Assembly (NCBI GenBank): GCA_964619885.1
Contig: CAZUGA010000009.1
Span: 50,618 to 114,617 of the forward strand
Direction of reading: 5' to 3'
DNA length: 64,000 nt
From: CAZUGA01 sp964619885
Lineage (GTDB): Bacteria > Pseudomonadota > Gammaproteobacteria > Methylococcales > UBA1147
In this document: positions 25,029-32,950 of the stretch, one piece after another
Numbering within the stretch: the first letter of the stretch is position 1
How the letters are laid out: the number at the start of each line of letters is the position of its first letter
The notes under the pieces: generated by a model
What the model saw: only the letters and a program-made list of their open reading frames with translations
Databases searched by the model: none
What the model was told of the DNA's origin: nothing
Program-made: the position numbers and the translations under genes

Positions 25029-26648
25029 ATGAAATTGAACATTGCTATTGGCCAGATCAATCCTTTGGTCGGCGATATTGAGGGTAACGCCGAGCTAATT
25101 TTAGATAATGTCCGGAAAGCTCAAAGCGAGCTGGCCGTCGATGCCGTGGCCTTTCCGGAACTGACGTTGGCAGGCTATCCGCCCGAGGACTTGTTGTTGC
25201 GCGCTGATTTTCTATCGCGGATAGATCAGGCGTTGATTCATTTGGCCGGGCAAATCCAGGACATTGTCGTGGTTGTCGGTTTCCCGGAACGCGATGGTGA
25301 TTATTTGTACAACAGCGCTGCGGTATTGCGGGACGGAAAGATCGATGCGGTTTACCGCAAACAAGTATTGCCCAACTACGGTGTTTTTGATGAAAAGCGC
25401 TATTTTTCGCCGGGCGATTCAGTTTGCGTTATCGAGATCAAAGGGGTTGCGGTGGGTATCAGTTTGTGCGAGGACGTATGGCGTCCTGGTGTCGTGGAAG
25501 CTTCACGCCAAGCCGGTGCAAGCCTTATCCTGAACCTGAACGCATCGCCGTTCCACGCTCACAAGATTGTAGAGCGCGAGAAGGTCATTCGCGAGCGGGT
25601 TAAAGCCGCCGCTATTCCTATTGTCTACGTCAACCAGGTTGGCGGCCAGGATGAGCTGGTATTCGACGGCGCATCGTTTGTAATGAACGCCGACGGAAAC
25701 GTGGTCTATCGGGCGCCGGAGTTTGAAGAATCACTGGCCGTGGTGAAATTCGAATGCGGCGAAAAAGTGATTCCACTGGTGGGCCACATCGCCGCTGCCT
25801 ACGACGAGGTATCGAGCGACTACAAGGCGTTGGTGTTGGGGGTACGCGATTATGTACTCAAGAATGGATTCAAGGGGGCGGTGTTGGGTTTATCCGGCGG
25901 TATTGATTCTGCGGTGACGCTGGCTTTGGCGGTCGATGCATTGGGCAGCGAGCAGGTCGAAGTGGCGATGATGCCGTCGCGTTATACCGCGTCTATGAGC
26001 AACGAAGATGCGGTTACCGAAGCCCGCTTGTTGAACGTCGATTACCACATGATCCCTATAGAACCAGCATTTATCGCATTCAATGAAATGTTGCAGGAGA
26101 GCTTCAAAGGATTGCCCGCCGATACCACCGAGGAGAATATCCAGGCGCGTTGCCGCGGTGTGATTTTGATGGCGCTTTCGAACAAAAAACGGCGCTTGTT
26201 GTTGACCACCGGTAACAAGAGCGAGATGAGTGTCGGCTATTCCACATTGTACGGGGATATGGCCGGGGGCTTCGCGCCGCTGAAAGATGTATCGAAAATG
26301 CTGGTATACAAACTTGCGCGATACCGCAATACGATGAGCCAAATCATACCGGAGCGGGTTATTACGCGGCCACCCTCTGCGGAGCTGGCGCCGGACCAGG
26401 TCGATCAGGATTCACTGCCCCCGTATGCGGTGTTGGACGGCATACTAGCGCTTTACGTCGAGCAGGATCAATCTATGGAAGAGATCATCGCCGAGGGGTA
26501 TTCAGAAACCGACGTGCGCCGCGTGTTGAAGCTGGTCGACAGCAATGAATACAAACGCCGCCAGGCGCCGCCCGGCGTACGCATTAGCCCAAGGGCTTTT
26601 GGCCGGGACCGGCGTTATCCGATTACCTCGGGTTTCAGACGCAATTAG
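25029..26648 (+). CDS. nadE: Glutamine-dependent NAD+ synthetase
   Basis: 539 residues in two domains. The N-terminal nitrilase-type glutaminase (about 1-250) has the Glu-Lys-Cys triad in FPELTLAGYPPEDLL, YRKQVLPNYGVFDEKRYF and SLCEDVW. The C-terminal synthetase (about 265-539) has the PP-loop GLSGGIDSAVTLALA and the motifs TTGNKSEMSVGYSTLYGD and RPPSAELAPDQVDQDSLPPY. It makes NAD+ from deamido-NAD+, ATP and glutamine, the last step of NAD synthesis. It is transcribed alone, between sucCD and the convergent bamD. Confidence 0.97.
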   Translation: MKLNIAIGQINPLVGDIEGNAELILDNVRKAQSELAVDAVAFPELTLAGYPPEDLLLRADFLSRIDQALIHLAGQIQDIVVVVGFPERDGDYLYNSAAVLRDGKIDAVYRKQVLPNYGVFDEKRYFSPGDSVCVIEIKGVAVGISLCEDVWRPGVVEASRQAGASLILNLNASPFHAHKIVEREKVIRERVKAAAIPIVYVNQVGGQDELVFDGASFVMNADGNVVYRAPEFEESLAVVKFECGEKVIPLVGHIAAAYDEVSSDYKALVLGVRDYVLKNGFKGAVLGLSGGIDSAVTLALAVDALGSEQVEVAMMPSRYTASMSNEDAVTEARLLNVDYHMIPIEPAFIAFNEMLQESFKGLPADTTEENIQARCRGVILMALSNKKRRLLLTTGNKSEMSVGYSTLYGDMAGGFAPLKDVSKMLVYKLARYRNTMSQIIPERVITRPPSAELAPDQVDQDSLPPYAVLDGILALYVEQDQSMEEIIAEGYSETDVRRVLKLVDSNEYKRRQAPPGVRISPRAFGRDRRYPITSGFRRN

Positions 26649-26800
26649 CCTTGTAACTATTCTGCTTACCCCTAATTTGTCCGATAACTGCGTTGAAAGT
26701 GCTCATTTACGTTTGTAGATTGCGCGCTTTGGCCTTGTTCTAGAACCGATTAGAGGCAATCCGTACAGCTATATTTTAAACTACCAAGACGCCGATTCGA

Positions 26801-27646
26801 TCAATCATCCAAGCCGATAAAATCCCAAACATCTTCGCCAATCGATGTGTCTCTAACTTCGGAAAATTCGGTGTTCGGAATGCCATTGGCGTAGTTTAAT
26901 TCGAATACGCGCGCGGCATCCGCCGCCAAATCATCCATCGCCATTTTTTTGTACGCTGCCTCCATAATTTTAAGCGCGAAGGGCACAGCCGGGGTTTGTT
27001 GGAATTTCTCTACGACGTATACACCGCGGTCGGCTGCGGCGACATAGGCACGGCGCTTCATATAATAACGCGCGACGTGGATTTCATTCATTGCCAGGTT
27101 ATTGCGCAACGAGACCATGCGCTGGCGCGCGTCGCTGTTGTAGCGGCTATTGGGGAACTTATCGATCAACAATTGAAAGTCTTTGAACGCTTCGAGGGCG
27201 GCGCCAGGGTCGCGCTGCGACGAATCGGTTGGAATGAAGCGCTCCAGAAAACCGATGGACCGGTTGTAGTTGATCAGCCCTTTGAGATAATAGGCATAAT
27301 CCACATATGGGTTGCGCGGGTGCAGTTTGATAAACCGGTCAGCGGCAGCCAGCGCCGCATCGGGTTCGTTGAATTTATAATAGGCGAAAGCAATATCCAA
27401 TTGTGCCTGAATAGCATAGCGGCCAAACGGAAACCGCGTTTCCAAATTTTCGTATAATTTGATTGCGCGGTCATAATTTTCGTTGGTCAACGCTTCTTTC
27501 GCTTCGTTGTAGAAGCGTTCGTCGGTCCAGTCCTGGTATTCGTCTTCCGGAGTGGACAACGTGGAGCAGCCGCAGGCAAGCAGAAATGATACGGTTACGA
27601 TCAAAAACAAACAGGCGCGTCTAGACGGTGGGGATACTTGTAACAT
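26801..27646 (-). CDS. bamD: Outer-membrane assembly lipoprotein BamD
   Basis: About 281 residues from the ATG at 27646; a TTG at 27673 would add nine residues, and neither start has a good ribosome site. A lipoprotein signal (CLFLIVTVSFLLAC) is followed by TPR repeats typical of BamD/ComL: FYNEAKEALTNENYDRAIKL, FPFGRYAIQAQLDIAFAYYK, DAALAAADRFIKLHPRNPYV and FPNSRYNSDARQRM. BamD is the essential lipoprotein of the BAM complex that inserts outer-membrane beta barrels. It is divergent from rluD, the usual arrangement in gammaproteobacteria. Confidence 0.96.
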   Translation of the reverse strand: MLQVSPPSRRACLFLIVTVSFLLACGCSTLSTPEDEYQDWTDERFYNEAKEALTNENYDRAIKLYENLETRFPFGRYAIQAQLDIAFAYYKFNEPDAALAAADRFIKLHPRNPYVDYAYYLKGLINYNRSIGFLERFIPTDSSQRDPGAALEAFKDFQLLIDKFPNSRYNSDARQRMVSLRNNLAMNEIHVARYYMKRRAYVAAADRGVYVVEKFQQTPAVPFALKIMEAAYKKMAMDDLAADAARVFELNYANGIPNTEFSEVRDTSIGEDVWDFIGLDD

Positions 27647-27742
27647 ACGCTTTAGTCGTAAATGTTGATGCAAGAGCAGGATCTTCCAGCCTCAAAAAAC
27701 AGTCGGTAAGTATACCTTAATACAACCATATAAACATTGATC

Positions 27743-28687
27743 ATGACAGCAAATGACCGGCTCAACGCCGAAGTACCCGAACATTTATCCGGCACCCGCC
27801 TGGATCAGGCGTTGGCGGAAATGTTTCCCGATTATTCCAGAAGCAAATTGCAAAGTTGGATCCGTGCCGGGCGCGTCCAGGTTAATGGTTTGTCGTGGCG
27901 TCAGAGGGATAAAGTAGAGGGGGGTGAATTGGTGCTGCTCAATGCCGAACCGGAAAAGGTGATCAGTTGTGAGCCGGAAGCGATCCCGCTCGATGTCGTG
28001 TACCAGGATGACTGGTTGATTGTCATAAACAAACCGGCCGGTTTGGTGGTACACCCGGCAGCGGGAAATTGGAGCGGGACGCTGCAAAACGGTTTGTTGC
28101 ATTTAGAACCGAAATTGGCAACGCTGCCACGCGCTGGGCTGGTCCACCGAATCGATAAGGAAACCACCGGTCTGCTGATGGTTGCGCGCAACCTTAGCGC
28201 GCATAAAAAATTGGTTGACCAACTGCAGGCCAGAAGCATAAAACGCGAATATCTGGCGATTTGTCAGGGTCGCATGACGGCCGGTGGCACGGTCGATGCT
28301 CCAATCGCGCGACACCCGGTGGATCGTAAACGTTACGCTGTCGCTGACAGTGGTAAACACGCGGTAACGCATTACCGGGTCGAGCAACGATTCCCACTCA
28401 ACACGCTTATTAAGGTCAGGCTCGAAACCGGCAGAACCCACCAGATTCGCGTCCATATGGCGCACATTCGCTATCCGTTGCTGGGCGACCCGGTTTACGG
28501 CGGGCGTTTCCGTTTGCCGCCCGCGTGTCCGGAGGAACTGGAGAGCTGTCTGCGGGCTTTTCGCCGCCAGGCATTACACGCAGCCAAGCTCGGTCTGGAG
28601 CATCCGGAAACCGGGGAATATTGCGAATGGGTCGCCGATCTTCCCAACGATATGGAACAAATTCTAACCGAGCTGCGCAAACAATGA
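27743..28687 (+). CDS. rluD: 23S rRNA pseudouridine synthase RluD
   Basis: 314 residues from ATG 27743 (a TTG lies two codons earlier). An S4 RNA-binding domain (LDQALAEMFPDYSRSKLQSW, VQVNG) precedes the RsuA/RluA catalytic domain. The active-site Asp is in LVHRIDKETTGLLMVARN, and conserved INKPAGLVVHPA, REYLAICQG and GRTHQIRVHMAHI follow. It converts uridines in helix 69 of 23S rRNA to pseudouridine. The stop overlaps the start of pgeF (ATGA), so the two are translationally coupled. Confidence 0.95.
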   Translation: MTANDRLNAEVPEHLSGTRLDQALAEMFPDYSRSKLQSWIRAGRVQVNGLSWRQRDKVEGGELVLLNAEPEKVISCEPEAIPLDVVYQDDWLIVINKPAGLVVHPAAGNWSGTLQNGLLHLEPKLATLPRAGLVHRIDKETTGLLMVARNLSAHKKLVDQLQARSIKREYLAICQGRMTAGGTVDAPIARHPVDRKRYAVADSGKHAVTHYRVEQRFPLNTLIKVRLETGRTHQIRVHMAHIRYPLLGDPVYGGRFRLPPACPEELESCLRAFRRQALHAAKLGLEHPETGEYCEWVADLPNDMEQILTELRKQ

Positions 28688-29409
28688 ATCGGCATTGGCT
28701 TACGCCGGATTGGCCGGTGCCGGACAACATCAAAGCGGCCAGTACGCTAAGAACGGGTGGCAGCAGCACCGGTTGCTTTAGCAGTTTAAACCTGGGACTG
28801 CACGTTGGAGATGACGCCGGGTCGGTCGCTGAAAATCGAGATCGGCTAAAACATGGGTTAAAGCTTCCATCCGATCCGTTCTGGTTAAACCAAGTGCATG
28901 GTTCGGTGGTAATCGATGCGGCCAGCGCAATACCCGGCCGATCTGCCGATGCCAGCTACAGCTCTATGCCCGGGGTGGTATGCTCGGTCATGACCGCCGA
29001 TTGCCTGCCGGTTTTATTCTACAACCACAAAACCGGGCTCATTGCGGTGGCGCACGGCGGATGGCGCGGCTTATTGAATGGCGTTATAGAAGCAACGCTG
29101 GCCGTGACGGGGCCCGACTGCATCGCTTGGCTGGGTCCAGCGATCGGACCCCAGGCTTTTGACGTGGGCGCGGAAGTGCGTGAAGCCTTCGTACAAAAAG
29201 ATGTTCGCTTGCAACAAGCATTCGAGCGCCTAGGTACAACAAAGTACCGGGCCGATATCTTTGCCATCGGGCGGTGTATTTTGCAACGACAAGGCGTAAA
29301 TCAGATATACGGCGGGGATTGTTGTACTTATTCGGATCCCGACCGGTTTTTCTCGTACCGCCGCGACGGCAACACCGGCCGAATGGCCACGTTGATCTGG
29401 CGCGATTAA
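28684..29409 (+). CDS. pgeF: YfiH/PgeF-family copper-type polyphenol oxidase / purine nucleoside phosphorylase
   Basis: 241 residues; the true start is the ATG at 28684, overlapping the rluD stop, although the frame is open further upstream. Family motifs are LNLGLHVGDD, WLNQVHGSVVID, SVMTADCLPVLFYN and AVAHGGWRGLLNGV, containing the Cys and His metal ligands, and WLGPAIGPQAFDVGAEV. Members act on purine nucleosides and/or edit peptidoglycan precursors carrying the wrong amino acid. The bamD / rluD-pgeF / clpB neighbourhood is conserved in gammaproteobacteria; here clpB is separated by about 3.5 kb. Confidence 0.93.
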   Translation: MNRHWLTPDWPVPDNIKAASTLRTGGSSTGCFSSLNLGLHVGDDAGSVAENRDRLKHGLKLPSDPFWLNQVHGSVVIDAASAIPGRSADASYSSMPGVVCSVMTADCLPVLFYNHKTGLIAVAHGGWRGLLNGVIEATLAVTGPDCIAWLGPAIGPQAFDVGAEVREAFVQKDVRLQQAFERLGTTKYRADIFAIGRCILQRQGVNQIYGGDCCTYSDPDRFFSYRRDGNTGRMATLIWRD

Positions 29410-29589
29410 GGTCAATAAATTCAGAGATACATGGTGCTCAAGACACAATTTTTAACAAAAAATGGGGGGTGTTATTTATAGAAGTGCGACGTTCCAAGTA
29501 GTATGGTAAGCCGAGTGGGCCGGACAAGGCGATAATATCGAAATAGTCGGAATTATCGGCATATAATTACAAAACGAGGATTGTTTACC

Positions 29590-30051
29590 ATGCTAAGTAC
29601 AGCGCTTGGGATTATCATCGGTTTGATATTTGCTATCCCGCTGACCATTATTCCCACCCGAATATACCTGAAACCGGCTACCGAAAAAGCGTTTTACACG
29701 TGGATTTTACCGCCGATCGCGCTAATCTATATCGGTTTTTCGTTTTACTATCAGGATTTAGCGGTCTTACCCAGCGAGATTTTCGGGGTATCAATATTCA
29801 CCGGATTTGCCCTTTTCTCACGGTTTTTCGGTAGCTCCTGGCTTGCGCTTGGTTACATCTCACACGGGTTGTGGGATTTAAGCCACGAATTATTCCAGCC
29901 GGGTATCGTGGAATACATCCCATGGACCCAGGTTCCGATCGGTTACGCGGCATTTTGCCTGACTTATGATTTTATAGTCGCGATCTATATCTTAAAACGG
30001 CGGCAGCTATGGGATGGTTCGCGCCTCGCCTGGATGACAACCTGTTCGTAG
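29590..30051 (+). CDS. Small four-helix membrane protein, DUF6010-like; stop codon lies in a repeat
   Basis: 153 residues with about four membrane helices (MLSTALGIIIGLIFAIPLT, FYTWILPPIALIYIGFSF, FGVSIFTGFALFSRFF, VPIGYAAFCLTYDFIVAIYI) and the motif YISHGLWDLSHELFQPG, which resembles DUF6010-type proteins. ATG 29590 is preferred, with GAGG ten bases upstream; a TTG at 29581 is also in frame. The TAG stop (30049-30051) falls in an intergenic repeat beginning at 30048, so the C-terminal residues may have been changed by the repeat's insertion. Function unknown. Confidence 0.7.
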   Translation: MLSTALGIIIGLIFAIPLTIIPTRIYLKPATEKAFYTWILPPIALIYIGFSFYYQDLAVLPSEIFGVSIFTGFALFSRFFGSSWLALGYISHGLWDLSHELFQPGIVEYIPWTQVPIGYAAFCLTYDFIVAIYILKRRQLWDGSRLAWMTTCS

Positions 30052-30077
30052 GCCGGATAAGCGTGGCTACATCCGAC
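30048..30077 (+). repeat. REP-like interspersed repeat, copy 1
   Basis: A 30-base element beginning GTAGGCCGGATAAGCG and ending CATCCGAC, with partly self-complementary ends. It aligns with the copy at 30394-30423 over its full length with a few substitutions. Such GTAGG...GGATAAGCG...ATCCGAC elements are common dispersed repeats in proteobacterial intergenic DNA. Confidence 0.7.
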
Positions 30078-30269
30078 AAATCTAATTTTATGCCATGACT
30101 TGCAGTTGTTTTCCACTCGTCAATACAGCCACGCCTACGAGCGAGTAGAGGAGATCGGGCGCTTACTTGGTGCATGGATTAAAAAGCAACAAGATGGTTA
30201 GTCTTGTCCCCCGTATTGGAACAGGTTTTTGTCGTGGTGGATCTAGGCTGCGATGGGGTGGTCTGTAGC

Positions 30270-30362
30270 GCGATGGGGCTCGCGCAAAAGACGCTGTGAA
30301 TACATCCGTGTACGCTTGACGGTGGCGTCCTGCCACCGGCACTTTTGCGCAAGCCCCATCGC
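30270..30362. repeat. Inverted-repeat element of 93 bp (MITE- or BIME-like)
   Basis: A 21-base arm starting GCGATGGGGCTCGCG at 30270-30290 recurs inverted at 30342-30362 with a single mismatch. Between the arms is a second, smaller hairpin (GGTGGC / GCCACC around 30321-30337). Just upstream, GCGATGGGG also occurs as a direct repeat (from 30250). No frame or transposase is present. It looks like a non-autonomous mobile repeat or a cluster of palindromic units. Confidence 0.8.
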
Positions 30363-30393
30363 ACTTTGGTGGTCGATCATGGGGTAGTTTGGC

Positions 30394-30423
30394 GTAGGTT
30401 GGATAAGCGAAGCGCCATCCGAC
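30394..30423 (+). repeat. REP-like interspersed repeat, copy 2
   Basis: Begins GTAGGTTGGATAAGCG and ends CATCCGAC, matching copy 1 at 30048-30077 in length and orientation. The two copies flank the inverted-repeat element at 30270-30362. The whole interval 30052-30616 holds no gene. Confidence 0.7.
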
Positions 30424-30616
30424 AAAAACCACTATCTCAATTGATTCAAGCCGCGCCTCATACGCGCAGCAGCATCAATCAGTTCCGGTCTCAAAATAAC
30501 CCAACCTTCAATCATTGCAGCAAAATTGCCACTAGTCACAACATGCCGATTGAAATCTTCGCCCAAACTGCCTATGCTTGACGCCGCTTTAATCTTTGCC
30601 ACACGCGACTTCTAAA

Positions 30617-31402
30617 ATGCCGGTTCTATCTTGGATTATCATCTTTTCGCTAATCGGCGGGGTTTTATCGGTGCTGGCAGCTTCATTGTTTTTGCTGTTG
30701 TCCGAGCAAAACCGCGCCCGCGTTCTGCCGCATGGGATCAGTTTTGCCATTGGTGCATTGTTGGCCGTATCTTTTGGCGGTCTAATACCGCACGCGTTCG
30801 AGGACGCCAGCAACCAGGCCATGCACGATTTATCGATGACGGTACTGGTCGGCTTACTGACCTTCTTTCTATTGGAGAAGCTATTGATCTGGCGGCATTG
30901 TCACGCCGGGGATTGCGAGGCGCACGTGCCCGAGGATGATCACCTTCACCAGCCGTCTGGTGTGTTGATCTTATGGGGTGACGGTCTGCACAATTTTGTC
31001 GACGGCATATTGATCGCGGCCGCATTTTTGACCGATATCAACTTGGGCGTGGTCACCAGCCTAGCGGTTGCCGCCCACGAGATTCCACAGGAGGTCGGCG
31101 ATTTTGCGATTTTGCTGCACAGTGGCTATACCCGCAGTAAAGCCTTGTGGTACAACGTGTTAGCCAGCACTACAACGGTCATCGGCGGTGTGTTGGCCTA
31201 TTATTTTTTGGCTGATCTACACCAAGTATTGCCGTATTTTCTAGCGTTGGCAGCGTCCAGTTTTATTTATATTGCAGTTGCCGACTTGATCCCGACCCTG
31301 CATAAAAAAACCGAATTTAAGGCCACCGCTTACCAGATCGTATTGATTGCCGCCGGCGTGGTGTTGATTTACTGGACCCATCAATTCGCGCACCAGACAT
31401 AG
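30617..31402 (+). CDS. ZIP-family divalent metal transporter
   Basis: 261 residues from ATG 30617 (a TTG at 30596 is the alternative; neither has a good ribosome site). There are seven to eight membrane helices with the family's metal-binding signature in helix 4 (WGDGLHNFVDGILIAAAF) and helix 5 (VAAHEIPQEVGDFAILLH). A His-rich cytoplasmic loop lies between helices 3 and 4 (WRHCHAGDCEAH, DDHLHQ). ZIP proteins move Zn, Fe or related metals into the cytoplasm, or out of vesicles in eukaryotes. The exact metal is not determined. Confidence 0.9.
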   Translation: MPVLSWIIIFSLIGGVLSVLAASLFLLLSEQNRARVLPHGISFAIGALLAVSFGGLIPHAFEDASNQAMHDLSMTVLVGLLTFFLLEKLLIWRHCHAGDCEAHVPEDDHLHQPSGVLILWGDGLHNFVDGILIAAAFLTDINLGVVTSLAVAAHEIPQEVGDFAILLHSGYTRSKALWYNVLASTTTVIGGVLAYYFLADLHQVLPYFLALAASSFIYIAVADLIPTLHKKTEFKATAYQIVLIAAGVVLIYWTHQFAHQT

Positions 31403-31460
31403 GCCACAGTGTTGCGCATTGCGTCGCTTGGAAAAGTTCAACGCCTTCCGACTATTCCGA

Positions 31461-32423
31461 TCAATAAACCTTCATCAGCGCAAACAATACCTGGTAATCG
31501 AACGGATCCGGATTGGTCACCGGAACCTCGACCGCGCCCAGCAGATACCAGTTATCACCCACATGAGTTCTGAATCCGGGCGATAACGAAACGGTTGTTG
31601 TGCTGCTGGGGCCGCGGTCGTCGATGGCTTGACTTAGATTGGTTGCGACGTACCAGACCATATCGCCGAATGGGGTTAGATCGTGCGGGGTAAAGTAGTA
31701 TCCGACGGCGAGGTTGGCGTCGAACGTAGTCCGCGCACCGGCTTGATAGATTTGACCGGTATACGGGATTGTAAAGCCTGCGCCGCCGCGTACCACCAAG
31801 CCTTGCCACCAATTGGCCCAAAATTGGTATTGCGGGATCACTGAAGCCACACCGTTACCATTGGTACTGCTGCCGGTCGGTGCTCTAAACGCCAGGTTGA
31901 ACGTTTGCGTGACGTTTTGGGTTTCTGACAGCATAAACCGGCCTTGTACTCGGATATCGCCCAAATCGGTGCGATTGTTGTTGGACGCCACCGGAATTTC
32001 GGTTTGCAAATTGAATCGTTGGTTGAACGGCGTGAAACTGACCAGGTTGCCGGTGTATCCGTCGTTGTTATTGTTATGCTGCCATCCGAACACACCCAAA
32101 CTCAGCCTGTAGAAAACACCCTCGAATGCATTTAACCAGCCTTGTCTTGGCGCACCCCCGCCGCCGTTGGGTGGGCTGACCCAGGGTTTGTCCCAGCCGT
32201 TGGAGAAGAAATCGCCGATGGATAATTCTTGCCAATTTTCCGGATTGGCGTACACATCTCCGAAGATCGATTCGCTGATGACCTGTCCAGTTGTCATTTC
32301 ATCAGTTGTCGCGGGCTGTTCGGCGCTTTCGGCGAGAGCCTGGTGGGAATGCTGTACCGATATGATTAGAAAAATGATCAATGCGAATATTCTAGAACTT
32401 TCCATTACAACCCAATATCTCAT
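31461..32423 (-). CDS. Outer-membrane beta-barrel protein, channel/transporter-like
   Basis: 320 residues from the ATG at 32423, which has GGGAG seven bases upstream, better than the ATG at 32429. A signal peptide (RIFALIIFLIISVQHSHQALA) precedes alternating hydrophobic/polar strands typical of an outer-membrane barrel, such as FNLQTEIPVASNNN, IRVQGRFMLSE, TFNLAFRAPTGSS, GLVVRGGAGFTIPYTG and NWYLLGAVEVPV. The pattern recalls the MetA/phenol-pathway transporter family of outer-membrane channels. A role in substrate or metal passage is possible; nothing in the context decides. Confidence 0.65.
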   Translation of the reverse strand: MRYWVVMESSRIFALIIFLIISVQHSHQALAESAEQPATTDEMTTGQVISESIFGDVYANPENWQELSIGDFFSNGWDKPWVSPPNGGGGAPRQGWLNAFEGVFYRLSLGVFGWQHNNNNDGYTGNLVSFTPFNQRFNLQTEIPVASNNNRTDLGDIRVQGRFMLSETQNVTQTFNLAFRAPTGSSTNGNGVASVIPQYQFWANWWQGLVVRGGAGFTIPYTGQIYQAGARTTFDANLAVGYYFTPHDLTPFGDMVWYVATNLSQAIDDRGPSSTTTVSLSPGFRTHVGDNWYLLGAVEVPVTNPDPFDYQVLFALMKVY

Positions 32424-32884
32424 ATCCATTCTCCCAATTCCGATTAATAGGTTTCTATCCAGAAAATTAACAGGGCTCAGTATTTAGCTTTGGTCTTTTC
32501 GGTTATTCCTTGTCAATCCGCAATTGAGATAAGCTGTGCCGCAAACCATATAATACCGATGACCCTCCCCAAGGGCATTGTATACGTGGGGAATTAAGAT
32601 GGAAAATTTCAAGTTTCTCGATATTATTTGAACAATGGAATTGATGGGATCTTTATCGTTGTTGTCAGGTCGATATTGGTTGTTCTGATTGTTCGATTGT
32701 GTGCGTAAGTTTTTGATGGATTCGATTTGGTCGAAGCTGCTATCGGGTAACCGGATTTCATTTAGAAGCTGCTGGTCGGGGTTGAGAATGTAAGACCCAC
32801 GAATAGCGTCCAAATGCCGTACAGTTGCGAAGTGCGATGATCGATTTACAACGTTTTAGATCGCTCATTTAAACGGCGATACTG
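32424..32884. other. Intergenic region before the clpB promoter
   Basis: About 460 bases between the outer-membrane protein and the clpB promoter. A minus-strand frame of 109 codons (32484-32813) starts with TTG, has no ribosome site and matches nothing I recognise; I do not annotate it as a gene. No RNA gene or repeat was seen. Confidence 0.4.
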
Positions 32885-32913
32885 CTTGAAATAAACGCGC
32901 TGGACCCCCATTG
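32885..32913 (+). promoter_or_regulatory. Sigma-32 heat-shock promoter of clpB
   Basis: CTTGAAA (32885-32891), a 14-base spacer, then CCCCATTG (32906-32913), an excellent match to the heat-shock sigma factor consensus CTTGAAA / CCCCATNT. It lies about 38 bases upstream of the clpB start. Heat-shock induction of clpB through RpoH is the known rule in gammaproteobacteria. Confidence 0.9.
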
Positions 32914-32950
32914 ATTGAATATCATTGATACAAATTAGAGATTTCCTAAC

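Noticed and set aside
28285..28300. A strong sigma-54 consensus match on the plus strand (TGGCACG-N4-ATGCT).
   Set aside because: It lies deep inside the rluD coding region with no gene start downstream; it shows that single matches occur by chance, which is why I rely on recurrence before the precursor genes.
32484..32813. 109-codon minus-strand frame upstream of clpB.
   Set aside because: TTG start without ribosome site, low-complexity Asn/Gln composition and no recognisable domain.
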